NCBI GenBank assembly: GCA_965112735.1
Contig: OZ218950.1
Span: 3,038,001-3,102,000, forward strand
Direction of reading: 5' to 3'
DNA: 64,000 nt
Source of the DNA: Phaeosaccion multiseriatum
Taxonomy: Eukaryota; Ochrophyta, other classes
A model generated the notes under the pieces. The model searched no databases. It worked only from the letters and a program-made list of their open reading frames with translations, and was not told the origin of the DNA. Within the stretch, counting starts at the first letter, position 1. Each line of letters opens with the position of its first letter. Below, one piece after another: positions 36,046 through 47,187 of the stretch. Made by a program: the position numbers and the translations under genes.

Positions 36046-36999
36046 GGAGAGGGGAGAGAGGGGGGGGGATGGGGCACAATGGATGAGATGGTGTTCATGC
36101 TCTTGCTCCCTCCTTCGCTTCTCGGTACCCTGCCCTGCTGCTGCTTACCTCCAAGCAGGCTCCTCTTTGTCTAAGTCGGGGTTCTCCATAGCGATGACCA
36201 CGCAGTTGAGGATAATCAGCAGGAGAATGAGTCTGGATGAGGAGGAAGAGGAGGAAGAGGAGGAAGAGGAGGAGGCGAGGAGGGGGGGGGGGCAGGGGGT
36301 TGGTCCAGCTATCCATGTGTGTGGTGGTGCTGCAGAAGAGGAAGCCAACCGCAGTACGCGGACTGTTTATGTGGAGGTATCGCACCTTTGGACCTGCTGG
36401 TTATCAATAATGTGGCGTGCCTTCTTTCCGAGCCTGGTTCGTGCCAATAGCTCTGATGCTCTGGACATGGACGAGCAGCACCTCTTGAGCCCTGAGTTAC
36501 TCTTTGCCGCCCTCTTCTTCGTCCTCGAGGTTGTTGTGAGCAAGAACCTCCGTGTGGTGCTCGTCCCCCTCCGCCAAGTAGAGGAGACGGACCAGCCGTT
36601 GCTGCTGCTGTAGCCAGGGCCTGAACCTCTTTCTGTTGGAGCGGCGGCTTGGTCTGGACTAATGTTGGAGATCCTTCGGTCGAGTTCCTCCTCAAAATCT
36701 CCACAACCACCCCCACCTGTCTCTCGGTGTCCATGTTCCTCCTCCCCATCACCGGTCTGCCATTCGTTGTCCTTCCTCCACGCGGATCGCCAGTTAGGCC
36801 GGCTGCGACGCCCTCCTCTCTTCCTCGTCCCACCATCTCTCCCTCCCCCCCTGGCGGCTGCGGTGGCTTCTTCTGCTTGTGCGACTCCCTCCTTCTCCTC
36901 TTCGCTTGAGCTGCAATCGTCGTCAAAGTCATCAAACGAGGCGATCGGAGGGCGTTTCGACCTGCCAAGGCGGGACCTCCCTCTGAAGGTGTGCATCAT
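23690..36999 (-). CDS. Four-domain voltage-gated cation channel (CaV/NaV superfamily), pore E/E/D/E
   Basis: Eighteen minus-strand exons, 2479 residues, all joins in phase: 36999-36386, 36232-36149, 35939-35753, 35563-35009, 34769-34629, 34341-34096, 33754-33013, 31894-31686, 31488-31315, 30967-30001, 29667-28871, 28075-27911, 27778-27450, 26986-26579, 26308-26229, 26012-25815, 25433-25156, 24955-23690. Four 6-TM repeats are visible. Pore motifs are TTLEGW (E547), LTGENW (E934), STLDGW (D1648) and ATGEGW (E1950), which points to Ca2+ selectivity. S4 segments: LRIVRLLRLVRVLR in repeat II and LLRLLKALRVFRILR in IV are strongly charged, while I and III are weaker. After the last S6, VFDPEGLGLLEPNKLLPFLL fits the family's C-terminal EF-hand, followed by a basic IQ-like helix and a 300-residue Ala/Gly/Glu-rich tail. 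Repeat I has a pore loop enlarged by about 180 residues and the II-III linker is about 390 residues. One intron uses a GC donor. Confidence 0.9.
27164..27396 (+). repeat. (ACTC)n tetranucleotide array, about 58 copies
   Basis: Tandem ACTC with a few CGCA/CCCA variants, in the channel intron 27449-26987, then (CCCT/CCTT)n to about 27435. The array lies close to the 5' splice site of this minus-strand intron, so the sense strand shows purine-rich GAGT. Confidence 0.9.
28202..28735 (+). repeat. 34-bp minisatellite, about 15.7 copies
   Basis: Unit ATGGTGGTGTGGGATAGCCA + ATACGACCAAGAGC, head to tail, inside the channel intron 28870-28076. Copies differ at few sites: AAGAGC/AAGAAC, and GCCAATACG/GCTAAAACG near the right end. 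There are no spacers, so it is not a CRISPR array. Since 34 is not a multiple of three, it creates long artefactual open frames (for example 28078-28716 on the minus strand). Confidence 0.95.
29775..29880 (+). repeat. (GGA)n array in a channel intron
   Basis: Pure GGA repeat preceded by GGGGGA-rich sequence, in intron 30000-29668. In the sense strand it is a long TCC tract upstream of the acceptor of the exon starting at 29667. Confidence 0.9.
31497..31606 (+). repeat. (GGA)n array before a 3' splice site
   Basis: GGA repeat in the channel intron 31685-31489. In the sense strand it is an uninterrupted TCC tract ending in CCCCCCTTCAG, the acceptor for the repeat-II pore exon. Confidence 0.9.
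31912..32832 (+). repeat. (AGGG)n array, about 920 bp, about 230 copies
   Basis: Near-perfect tetranucleotide array with a single visible AAGG variant near 32811 and GGGGAGGG variants at the left end. It fills most of the channel intron 33012-31895 and stops about 10 nt before the 3' splice site (sense strand CCCT repeats, then CACCCACACAG). The G-rich strand has four G-tracts in every 16 nt and so can form G-quadruplexes. Copy number in the assembly may be unreliable. Confidence 0.95.
33858..34084 (+). repeat. (CTC)n / CCCT-rich tract in a channel intron
   Basis: Imperfect CTC arrays in intron 34095-33755, beginning right after the 5' splice site in the sense strand, where they read GGAGGA. 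This purine placement is opposite to most other intron arrays in the window. Confidence 0.85.
35941..36042 (+). repeat. (TG)n microsatellite ending at an acceptor
   Basis: TG/TATG repeat in channel intron 36148-35940. The sense strand reads (CA)n and supplies the acceptor ACACACAG itself for the exon beginning at 35939. Confidence 0.9.
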
Positions 37000-38017
37000 G
37001 CTACGTGATCCTCTGGGGACGTTCGTAAGGATCCGCGCTCGTCATCGCGGCTCCTCCCTGACCAGCCCATCACCTCTGTGTCCATTGTGACGAATCGGCC
37101 ACCCCTTCTCTAGATCTCTTTTTGTTTGCTGCTCGTCCTGCATTGCATACGGCTACCGCAGTTCGCTCTAGTGTGGCTTCGTTTGTTGCTACTGCTCCTT
37201 CCTATAGCCCTAAGCTGTGGCTGCTTGCCACGGCGTAAGAACCCCTTGCTGCCGAAAGAACCCCCCCTGTGCCGTCCCTCTATTGAGTTTGCCGGGCGTC
37301 CTGTCTACTGCTGTTGTAGCTCGTTCAAGTCCCTGACATCCTTGGAACTACTACTACTACCTAATAGTTTTTGTGCTCTGATAACCCGGCCTTAACAACA
37401 AAAACCTTTTCTTCCTTTACATGCAGAGAAAACTGTGTCAATGAAAAAATGAAACGGTTTTTGGCGGGAGAGCAACCCATGGATGAGATCGACCCTGGAC
37501 AAAGTTACAGTGTGCGCCGGCCATAATCAGTAATCAGGCTGGCTGGCGCCAACACTCAGTAATCAGGCCGGCTAGCGCCGGTCATAATCAGTAATCAGAC
37601 CCGGCTGGCGCCATAATCAGTAATCAGGCCGGCTGCGCCGGCCGTAATCAGTAATCAGACAACCTTGTCCAGGGCCGAAGGAGAGGCAGTCAAGGCGCCA
37701 GATGATAAATGTATTTACACGTCAATAGTATTCCGCAATGCCAAATGCATCACGCGCGTCCTTCGCCTGGACCGCAAGGTTTATCCCCCCCCCCCCTCTG
37801 GTGCCTCTCTCTCCCTCACATGAGTCGCCCCATACCAAAGTCGAAAGCTGAGCGTGTGGGATGCGCACACCTCGCCGTCCTACATTGCCCTCACACATGC
37901 TCGCTCCGCTCCGTCTTGCCCTCTCTGCCCGCCTGCCGCCCCTCCACTCTCTCCAACCCCACTCTCTTCCCTCTTATCCTCTTCCTCCTCTTCTCCTCTC
38001 GGCGGCCGTCCGCCTCC
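37000..38017. other. Intergenic region, channel 5' end to fimbrin 3' end
   Basis: About 1 kb between two tandem minus-strand genes. It should contain the channel promoter and the fimbrin 3' UTR. The only notable structure is the inverted-repeat-flanked element at 37493-37674. Plus-strand frames at 37126-37395 and 37709-38127 lack domains or support. Confidence 0.45.
37493..37674. mobile_element. Small element with terminal inverted repeats and internal GC-palindromic repeats
   Basis: The ends 37493-37506 (CCCTGGACAAAGTT) and 37661-37674 (reverse complement CCCTGGACAAGGTT) match at 13 of 14 positions. The 180-bp interior is made of units joining an AT-rich part (ATAATCAGTAATCAG) to a GC palindrome (CCGGCTGGCGCC). 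No convincing target duplication is seen (CGA on both sides with one extra base). The GC core is the reverse complement of the core in the element at 48635-48908, so the two are probably related. Too short to code for a transposase. Confidence 0.55.
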
Positions 38018-39165
38018 CTAGCCCGCCTCCTCCACCCCTCCGCCACCCTCCTGCGCTTCGCTTCCTTCTTGTGTCTCGCTCAAGGTGTTCTCCTCGACGC
38101 GCCATAGACTGGCGCAGAAGAGCATAATCATCTTGCCCTTGACCTGATTGATGACACGGTTACGCGAACAATCAGAGCATTGCATGGGCCCAGGGCCACC
38201 AGTAGAAGCATGAAACATGCACAGACAAGACAAGAGGCAAGATGCGTGTGAGCTTCTCCTGTGATGCAACAGGTCAGTCACAGCGGGGGTCAAATGAAAG
38301 CGGGCAGAGGCACAGCTCTTGTGGAGAATGAGTGTAGTAGTGGTAGCACAGCTCTTCTGGAGAGTGAGTGACAGGTGCTGTCAATGGGGGCGCTTGGGCA
38401 ATGCATGCCGGATCATCTCCCCCTTCCTCCCCCCCCTCTCTCCCTCCCTCCCTCCCTCCCTCTCTTACGTCTACGATGTCCTCTGCGGCGAGGAAGACCA
38501 TGGCTCCAATCTTCCTGGCCACGCTCACAGCATACTTGGCGTTACCCAGCTTGTCCGCCTTGTCTGTGGCGTCCCGCACCACAAGGTCCCAGTTCACCAC
38601 CGACGGGTTGACGGCATGGCACACGCGCAGGAGGAACATGCCGTTCGACAGACTCCCGTCGCTACAGGTATACAGGAGAGGGAGGCGAAGGGCGGGGAGG
38701 GGGGAGGGTGTCAATAAGTGATTGTGCTGTCTCTGTCTGTCTGTCTGTCTGTCTGTCTGCCTTGCAAGAGAAAGAAGAAATTCCCCCCACGCTCGCCTTG
38801 CTTGCACGTTTGCTTACTTGAAGTTCCGGATCTGCTGTCCAGCCTTTTCGCACGCCCACTTGACGATCTCCGGGTCCGCTATTCTCTTGCCGTTCTTGCT
38901 GAGGCTCTGCAGGAGGTTGAGGGTGTGCCGTTGCATGACCTGTTGTGTAGGGGGCGCGATACCAGGGAAGGAAGGAAGGAAGGAAAGAGACGTATGAAGG
39001 AAGGGAAAGCAGGCCGAAGAAGCGACTCGAAACTCTTGCATTCCTCATTGTGTGTGTTTGTGTATCCTCCCCCCCCCATCCCTATCCCATCCCCATCTCC
39101 AGCCTCATCTCTGCTTGCTCCTCTGTGCCTTCCTTTCCGCTCTCGTGTACACAAACACACACTCT

Positions 39166-39215
<50 letters not shown>

Positions 39216-42200
39216 GCCACATGATGGCGAGGGTCATCTTCCTGTTTCCGTCGATGATGTCCAATCCCCCGATATTGACCACTCGAAGGTCCATGGCCTT
39301 GGCCGTTTCAATGACGTAGTTGCCGTTCTCCACCTTCTTGTAACGGTTCTTGGGATTGATGTTGACGCGCTTCCACGACACCACGCCGGGCTGCACATAG
39401 TCCATCACTCGAAGGATGCTCGTACCGTCCTATAGGAAACAGAAGGGATGGAGGAGGACAGCAGGGGAGAGAGGTGCAAGGACAATGCTGATGATGATGG
39501 TGAAGATGATGATGATGGAGGCACAGCCACGCAGCCGTGTGTCGCCTCTCGCTGCCCTGCCCATCCGCTGCCATCGCGACGTCAATCGATCGCCTGCCTG
39601 GAGGATGAAGAGTAGGGCAGTTCCCCCCTCCCTCCCTTTCGTTTCTTCCTTCCAAGGAAGGAACCGCCACCCTCTCCTCCCTCTCCTCCCTCTCCCTCCT
39701 CCCCCTTCTCCCTTTCCTTCCTCCTTCCTCTCCGTGCCTCCTTCCATCCTTCCTCACTTTCCCGCCTTCCTTCCTTCCTTCCTCCTCCTCCTCCTCCTCC
39801 TCCTCCTTCTTCTTCTTCTTCTTCTTCTTCTTCTTCTTCTTCTTCTTCTTCTTCTTCTTCTTCTTCTTCTTCTTCTTCTTCTTCTTCTTCTTCTTCTTCT
39901 CCTCCTCCGCCCTACCTGCACATCAGCGAAGAGGTTGTTGATGTAGAGCGTGCCACCCCCCGACTTCTCGTCCTTCTCCAGGGCCAGCGAGTTGATCCAC
40001 ATGCGGAACACCTTCTCCTCGCGAGTGTCACCCTCATCGTCCAGCTGAGAGAAGGGAAGGGAAGGGAGGGGAAGGGTGGGGAAGGGAAGGGAAGGGAGGG
40101 AAAAGGGGGGCAAACCATATCATAACAATCCGTGAGGAAGAGCAGAGGGCAGGCAGAGGCAAGTGGAGGTAACACAGAGGGATGGGTAGGATAGGGGGAT
40201 GCGGCAAGCGAAGCACGCAAAAAGAGCAAGCCAGAGAGCAGCATAGTAAGCATCTTTATGACGTACGTAAATCTCCACTCCTCCTCCTCCTCCTCCTCCT
40301 CCTTCCCACTCACGTCTTTGCTGGCATAGTTGGCCACGAACTCCTGCAGCTTCTCGTCCTCCACCTCCAGCTTCGGGTTGGTGTTGAACAGCTGTCCAGG
40401 GGGGGGGGGAGGGGGGCGGAGGGAAATCTCAGCGGCGCTCACTCACTCTTGTCACTCGGCTCAAGCAGAGTAGAGTATGAGACAGTCAAGCCAGTACAGT
40501 ACCAGTCGGGGAGTCAACGAAAGAGAGAGTAGAGTTGTATGCGTCCCACCAGCCAGCCGGCCTGTGATAGCCTGCCAGCCCGCCAGCCCGTCAGTGTCCT
40601 ACCCCTTGCACTGGCCCTGGCCCTGGCTGTGGCTGCACATACGACTGGTGTCCCTTCCTTACCTGAGCCACAAAGGCGAGCATGAGCTTCCTGTTGGCGC
40701 TAGTGATGTCCGAGGGGCGGATAAAGGTCTCCACCCCCATGGCCTTGGCGCCGGTGATGACATGATTGGCTCTGGCCTCGGGGTCGGAGGCAGGGCAATG
40801 GGGGCAGTTCATGGGGTCCAGCTGGAAGGAGGGCGCGGCCAGAGGGGAGGGTGCAGCAGTTGGTGATACAGCACCAAGACACAAAGCGAGAACCTCACCG
40901 CGCACCTTCCCACCTTTCACATGTCTTTCACGTAACTTCCACGTGTCTCGCCACTTTCTCTCTCCCTCTCTCCCTCTCATTCACTCTCCCACCTCACTAC
41001 TTCACCCACTCCCTCCGTCCGTCCCTCCCTCCGTCCGTCCCTCCCTCCCTCCCTCCCTCACCTGATGCAAGAGCGTGGCGAGCGCCTCCCCATCCGCAAG
41101 GTCCTTGCCAAAGTTGTTCACTCGCAGGGGGCTGTTGGCCCGCTCTAGGTGGTGGTTGAACCAGCGCACGAGCAGCGTCTCCGGCTGCAGCTTGACAAGG
41201 TTGTCCATGTCCTCTCCCTCCTACACACGCCCCAAACAGCGGCCAGAGCAGAGCAGAGCAGGAGTCAGAGCCGTGCAGTAGCCAGGCGAGAGGGGCATCG
41301 CAGCCAGAGTGGCAAAGCAGAGAGCAGGAGAGCACAAGTGCCAATGAAAGAGGGTACAGTACAGGGCGTAGTCCAAGTAGACTGAAAAGGGTATATCGCA
41401 CGGCAAAAGGTCCTCTAAACACAAGCTGTGCTTCCTCTCATTGGGTTTCCTCTTCCCTGTGTGTGCCCCCCTCCGCCCTTCGTGCCATACCTCGAGAAGA
41501 CAGACGAGCTCCGGGCACGCTGCTAGACTGATGGAGCTCAGCAGTTGGATGCGGATGATCTGGACGCCCAAATAACAGAGGAAGAGAAAGGGAAGAGAAA
41601 GGCAGGGGAGGGGAGTGCAGGTCAGAAGTGCCTCCACTCAAAACACAAGAATGTTCTGACGATTGACAATTGTAGGCAGAGGACGGACGCAGACACACAA
41701 AAGTCCACTCCACACTACCCCACCCTCCCCTCCCCTTCCCCTTCACTCCACACTACCCTCCCCTCCCCTCCCCTTCCCTTCACTCCACCCCACCCTACCT
41801 GCCAAATGAGGCCGAGAATGAGGATGGGGTTTCCGTCAATCACATCCTTGGCGTTAACGTTGGTCACCACACAGCCAATGGCTCGAGCAGCGTTAAGGGC
41901 GAGGTTCATGTTCTCAATCTTTTGAAAGATGGATAGCTTGGGCTTCTTAACGGAGGGGATGTTGAGGGCACGCATGTCTACTGTGTCGTACTCCGCCATA
42001 TTGATGAGCTTACACAGCACTTGAATCGTGAAGGAGGAAGGAGAAGGGAAAGGAAGGGGGGGGAGGAGGGGGGCGGGTGGGGGAGTGGAATTAGGGTCTC
42101 TCCAACAACCTCTGTGGGGTGGTTGAAAGCAGAGGCGGACTGCAAACGGCAGGCATGCAAGGGAGCACATACCAAGACAAACAACACCCCCATAGATATA

Positions 42201-43398
42201 CACACATATGCACACGTATGCACACCACGTAACGTGCATGTACACACGCGCACACCAACACACAAGGCTCCCTTCCCTTCGTGCGTCTCACGCACCGATT
42301 CCATCCGCAACTTCCGAGAACAGCCCCTCGGTCTCTGCGTCAATGGGCAGTCTGGGCTTGACGAGTTCGTCGTTGCTGAGGCAGTTGTTGATGTGCTCCG
42401 TGAAGGCGGACCTCTCCTCGTCGCTGTAGCTGTGGTAGGCGCTACCCCCCCCCGCCCGCTTCTGCATGCCGCTTTTTAACAAGTTCGACTTGGACGCCGT
42501 TGTGGATAGATCTGGGGAGGGAGAGAGGGAGAGGGAGAAAGAGAGAGAGGGGGGGGGGGGGCAGGAAGCATCGGTCTTTGGTTAATGGGGTCAAGAGAAC
42601 CCCTCGATCGGTGTGGTCATTGTGTTAAGTCTCGCCCGGCTTCTTCATTCATTCACCTTTTACGGCCCCAGACGGTCTCCGGGCCGGCTCCGGCGTCTTA
42701 GGAAAAGGAGCAACATCAGGAACGACAACAACGTCTTCTCCGTCGTCTCCCCTCAGGCCAGTCACAACACGCACAAACTCCGGGAACTGGATGGAGCCGT
42801 CTCCGCTGGTGTCTGAGTCCTTCATAACCGCCTTCACTTCCTCCTCAGACGCCTGTGTGGCCGAGTGAGGGTCGTGCGTGTGGAAGGGCGTGTGTGGAAG
42901 GGTGTTATTGCTATGTAGAGAAGGGTATTGCGGGGACATTGGAGCCTAATGGGTTATTATAACCTAGGGGGTGTCTGCCTTTGCGGAGCGTCTGTCTTCT
43001 CGGCAGTATCGTCGCTGGCATCTGCTGCTGCTTCTGCTACTGCTGCTTGGTGAAGCGTGGACCCTTCGACAGCTGGCTGCTGGCTGACCGGCATGGGAAC
43101 AGCCCCCCCATTCCTCTGGCTCCCTTTTTCTCCACACACACTTGTTCTCAGATCTCGTCCCGCTTTCGGGAGAAGCAGCAAGCGGCCCACACGGCGTACA
43201 AGCAAGTGAAGAGCCTCAATCAAGCAAACTTACATTCTCCCCCAGCTCCGCGAGAGCCTTGGTGAGCTCTCCCATGTCGATGCTCCCGTCCGAGTTGGCG
43301 TCAAATTGGGCGAACGATCTCTTGATGTTCAGGGTTTGCTCCTGGGTCAGAGAAGCAGCAAGGTCCTCCGGTATCAAGTAGGAGGTGAAGGACGCCAT
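38018..43398 (-). CDS. Fimbrin/plastin, actin-bundling protein
   Basis: Thirteen minus-strand exons: 43398-43234, 42852-42657, 42511-42296, 42019-41799, 41559-41491, 41220-41062, 40821-40663, 40391-40314, 40044-39916, 39429-39214, 38939-38818, 38661-38469, 38143-38018; 682 residues, close to the usual fimbrin length. Cross-links actin filaments. Two canonical EF-hand loops (DANSDGSIDMGE, DTSGDGSIQFPE) suggest Ca2+ control. Four calponin-homology domains follow: DGIVLCKLINMAEYDTVD with NAKDVIDGNPILILGLIWQ; LQPETLLVRWFNHHLERA with DLADGEALATLLHQ; KVFRMWINSLAL with NIGGLDIIDGNRKMTLAIMW; and SKNGKRIADPEIVKWACEKA with SNGMFLLRVCHAVNPSVVNW. The C-terminus is a short Glu/Gly-rich tail. ATG 43398 (MASFTSYLIPED) is the first in this frame; the frame is also open upstream to an apparent acceptor near 43470, so a 5' exon is possible. 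Confidence 0.95.
39781..39905 (+). repeat. (CCT)n-(TTC)n array in a fimbrin intron
   Basis: About 30 TTC copies flanked by CTC repeats, in intron 39915-39430. In the sense strand it is a GAA purine array starting about 10 nt after the 5' splice site. Confidence 0.9.
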
Positions 43399-43805
43399 CG
43401 TCCCACCGCTGTGTGCCTCAACTGCCGCTGCTGCTGCTCTTTCAGCCTTCCGGAGCAATTTTGTCTGAAAGTGATGTGATGGAAAAGGAAAAAGCCGCTT
43501 GGCACACCCTCCTCTCTCTTCCTATGATCGTGCGAAGTCGTCCAACTGATTGTCAAGGTGATCTATTTATATGTGTGCTTGCTTGTAGCTATTTTTGTCT
43601 AACTCCTCTCGATTCAATGCAGCGATGATGCGGGCTCCGCAAGCAACTGGCACTCCAACTCGTCGGCCCCCTCGGGTTGGCGGCACTGAGCTTCCTTTCT
43701 CATTCCTCTCCCGCCACACAAGGGGCCTACCTCAAAATCTCGTGTCTATCTCTGGCTTCGAGTTGCCGGCAGCCCTTCTTTCCCCGAGAGGAAGAAGAGG
43801 AGAGA
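43399..43805. promoter_or_regulatory. Divergent 5' region, fimbrin / DEAD-box helicase
   Basis: 407 bp between the two start codons. The helicase frame is open without ATG from about 43677, and the fimbrin frame is open to about 43470, so 5' UTRs or small first exons probably lie here. No core promoter element recognised. Confidence 0.45.
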
Positions 43806-44120
43806 ATGAAGGGTCAGAAGAGGAAGGCCGAGAGAGGAGGAGGCGGGGTGGGAAGAGGCGGCAACAGTGGCAGTGGGAGCGGCAGCCACAGGGCTCAGCC
43901 GGAGAAGAGAGGGGCGTTTCCACCGCCGAGAACTGGCAAGATGAAGCAGCAGGACAAGATGAGGGGGAAGATCAGCAGGCCAGAAGAGGAGGAGGAGGAG
44001 GAGGAGGAGGAGGACGAGGAGGGAGGCAGCAGCAGCTCAGAGGAGGAGGATGGCGAGGAGGAGGAGAGAGCAAAGACGAGTAAAGCAAGCGGCAGCAGCA
44101 GTGAGGACGAGGACAGTGAA

Positions 44121-44155
<35 letters not shown>

Positions 44156-45777
44156 GGAGGAGGAGGAGGAGGAGGAGGAGGAGGAGGAGAAGCCTCGTCC
44201 AAAGGGCCCTGCGAAAGACGCTGTCGCAGCAGCAGGCAAGCCCAAGAGCAAGGGTGAGTCTGCACCCAAGGAGGAAGAAGTGCCACCCTGCGCCGATTCG
44301 TTCGCAGAGCTTGGAGTCACGGACGTGCTGGTGGAGGCCACGACGGCTCTCAAGTGGGCCAAGCCGACCGAGATTCAGAGTCAGTCCATCCCCCTGGCTC
44401 TCAGCGGGCGAGACGTCATCGGCCTGGCAGAGACGGGGTCCGGGAAGACGGGGGCCTTTGGCATCCCCATCCTCCAGGCCCTCTTGCAGACGCCTCAGCG
44501 GCTGTTCGCATGTGTGTTGGCACCCACGCGAGAGCTAGCCTTCCAAATCAATGAAGTTATGGAGGCGCTCGGGTCCGGCATCGGCCTCAAGACGGCGTGC
44601 TTGGTGGGGGGCATTGACATCATAACGCAGGCCATTGCCCTGGCCAAGAAGCCACACATCATCATCGCCACTCCGGGAAGGTGGGTGGGGAGATGAGTGG
44701 ATGTGGGTGCATTACCGTCAGAGGCCGAAATGCGTTTGTCGACTGTGCCCTTCCCCCCTCTCGAAGGCCCCTGTTCTCTCTCTCTCTCTCGTTCGCCGCC
44801 AACCTGTCCTGTCTTTTGCCTTTTCCAGGGCTGGTGTCTTTGAATCAATCAAACTCACAACCCCGTTCTTCCCTGCCCCCATCTGGCTTCCCCCTCCCCC
44901 TCTCCATCGCAATCCCAATAACAGACTCGTAGACCACCTTGAGAACACCAAGGGCTTCAACTTGCGATCGCTCAAGTTCTTTGTGTTGGACGAGGCGGAC
45001 CGCTTGCTCAGTATGGATTTTGAAGAGGAGATTGACAAGGTCCTGGGCGTAATTCCTCGGGAGCGGAGAACGTTCCTCTTCAGCGCCACCATGACCTCAA
45101 AGGTGGCCAAGCTGCAGAGAGCGTCGCTGAGAGACCCGGCCAAGGTGTCGGTGACTAACAAGTTCAGCACGCCTGCTACACTGGTGCAGCAGGTGGGTGA
45201 GAGAGGGGAGAGGGAAGGCAGAGAAGCAGTGAGTGGGGGCGAGGAAGAAGACATCAGTATCCTCTGCTGCTTGGGCTTGCTGCTGCTGCTTGCTCTCAGC
45301 TCCTCAAGACCTCTTTTTCTCATTGCCCTCCCCTCTCCGCCTCCTCCTCCTCACTTGCCTCTTGCACATCGAAACCGTCGCATCCTATTCAACCCCTCTT
45401 CCTCTTTTTCCACCCCTGGTGCAGTACATCTTCATCCCTGCCAAGTTCAAGGACTGCTACCTGGCCTACATTCTCAACGAGTTCGCAGGGCAGAGCGCCA
45501 TTGTGTTTGTGGGCACGTGCAACAACGCGCAGAGAGTGGCTCTGATGCTGCGCAACTTGGGCTTTGGAGCGGTGTGTCTGCATGGGCAAATGACTCAGCC
45601 CAAGCGCCTCGCAGCGCTCAACAAGTTCAAGGGCGGGGAGGTGAGCCCTTTCCACACACCAGCAGCGACTGGCGGCCGCGTGACTGCTCTACGAACATTC
45701 TGCTTCTTCCTGCCCACTTGACACACGCTGCCTTAGAGGCCTACCCCCACCCTTCGCTACCCTTCGCTCTCTCCTTT

Positions 45778-45813
<36 letters not shown>

Positions 45814-46765
45814 TGGCGCCCCCTCACCCTACCCCTTTCCACACGTGTTCTGCGAGAGTTTGCTTGGCGCATCGTGTAACCGCATTCTCTTTCTGTCTTT
45901 TCTCTCTTGTCTCTCTTCTGTTTTCGGTACTGCTCAGCGAAACGTGCTCATCGCTACTGATGTGGCGGCTCGAGGACTCGACATTCCCAACGTCGACATG
46001 GTGCTAAACTTCGATATTCCCAGCCATGGGAAGGTAAGATAGACACGATTCACACTGATTTAAGACACAGAGTTCCTGTCTGCGTCTTTGGCCCGTCTTC
46101 ACTCGCCGCTACCTTTGCGTCCTTCTCCTCACTCTTCTCTCTCCCTCTCTCTGTGTGTGTGTGTGTCCCCTTCAGGACTACATTCACCGTGTGGGGCGCA
46201 CTGCTCGCGCTGGTCGCGCTGGGAGGTCCATCGCCTTCGTCACCCAGTACGACGTAGAGGTGTTCCAGAGAGTGGAGGTGAGTCAGGTACCAGCCAGAGC
46301 CAGGAGCAGATTACGTTCACTTCATCTGCGGGTGTGTGGTCTCTACGGCAACGTGTGGGATGTGGTGCGTGGGCGTGCACCTGTACCCCACCCCATACCC
46401 CTCTGACATTTGTGAATCGTGTGTTACTGCTTTTGCCTTCTTACTTCGTCCCTTCCCAGGGTCTCCTCGGTCGTAAGCTGCCTGCCTTTGAGACCGATGA
46501 GGACACTGTGCTTGTGCTGCTTGAGCGCGTCAACGAGGCTCAGCGAATCGCCACAAGAGAGATGAAGGAGATGGAGATTGAGAAGAGGGGGGGTGGAGCG
46601 AGGGGCAGGAAGCGAAAGGGAATGGGAGGGGACCGAGAGGGGAGCGGGGACGCCGAGGGGGGAGATGTGGAGAGCGCAGTGCGAGGCTTCGGCAAGAGGG
46701 GAGGAGGGAGGGGCGGGAGGGGTGGGCGGGGGGGAGGGGGAAGGGGTCGCGGGGGGAGGCGGTAG
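43806..46765 (+). CDS. RRP3: DEAD-box RNA helicase, Rrp3/DDX47 type
   Basis: Six exons: 43806-44680, 44925-45192, 45425-45640, 45938-46033, 46176-46277, 46460-46765; 620 residues. ATP-dependent RNA helicase; the Rrp3/DDX47 group acts in the nucleolus in 18S rRNA maturation. All motifs are present: Q motif FAELGVTD...[67 protein letters not shown] and [11 protein letters not shown]. The order and the [19 protein letters not shown] stretch fit DDX47 rather than eIF4A. About 160 residues of Glu/Asp/Ser-rich sequence precede the core, including long Asp and Glu runs coded by GAT/GAG repeats. The C-terminus is an RGG/Gly-Arg tail, usual for RNA binding. The start is the only ATG upstream of the core. 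The gene symbol is by best family fit. Confidence 0.9.
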
Positions 46766-47187
46766 CGCGGACGAGGAGCGCAGCTTGGCTGCGACGAGAG
46801 CGACGCATGGCAAGGAAGAGGAGCAGCAACAGTTGGTGATACGACAGCAGCAATGGGAGGTGGAATGGACCCAGGAGCTGGCAAGGAGACACGGCGAGGC
46901 GATGGCTGAGCTTGAGCCACCTACACCTCGCTCAGGCGAGGAGCGATGGGAAGCGCGAGCCGAAACCCGCGATGCTACTGGATTGGTGCATTTTATTTAC
47001 ACTAAGGTGGCTCTTTCTCAGAACGCATGCTTCTCTGCCTGCTCACCCCTCCTCAGAGCGAGAACAAGCAACGGCACGTCAGTCTTAGGCCTTCGTTCTT
47101 TAATCCCGCTGTATAAACATAAGCTATGTACACTGTGTGTGGGTGTGTGTGTGGGTGCCTTTCACGGCCGAACGGAGTTGACGGTTG
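46766..47187. other. Convergent intergenic region
   Basis: About 420 bp between the helicase stop and the stop of the interrupted minus-strand gene. A plus-strand frame overlaps it out of phase with the helicase and shows no domain. Probably the two 3' UTRs. Confidence 0.45.

Noticed and set aside
36083-36613. Plus-strand frame of 176 codons
   Set aside because: Antisense to the channel exon and intron containing repeat I S1; composition comes from GAG/GAA repeats.
39416-39946. Plus-strand frame ending in polyleucine
   Set aside because: Translation of the TTC/CTC array in a fimbrin intron.
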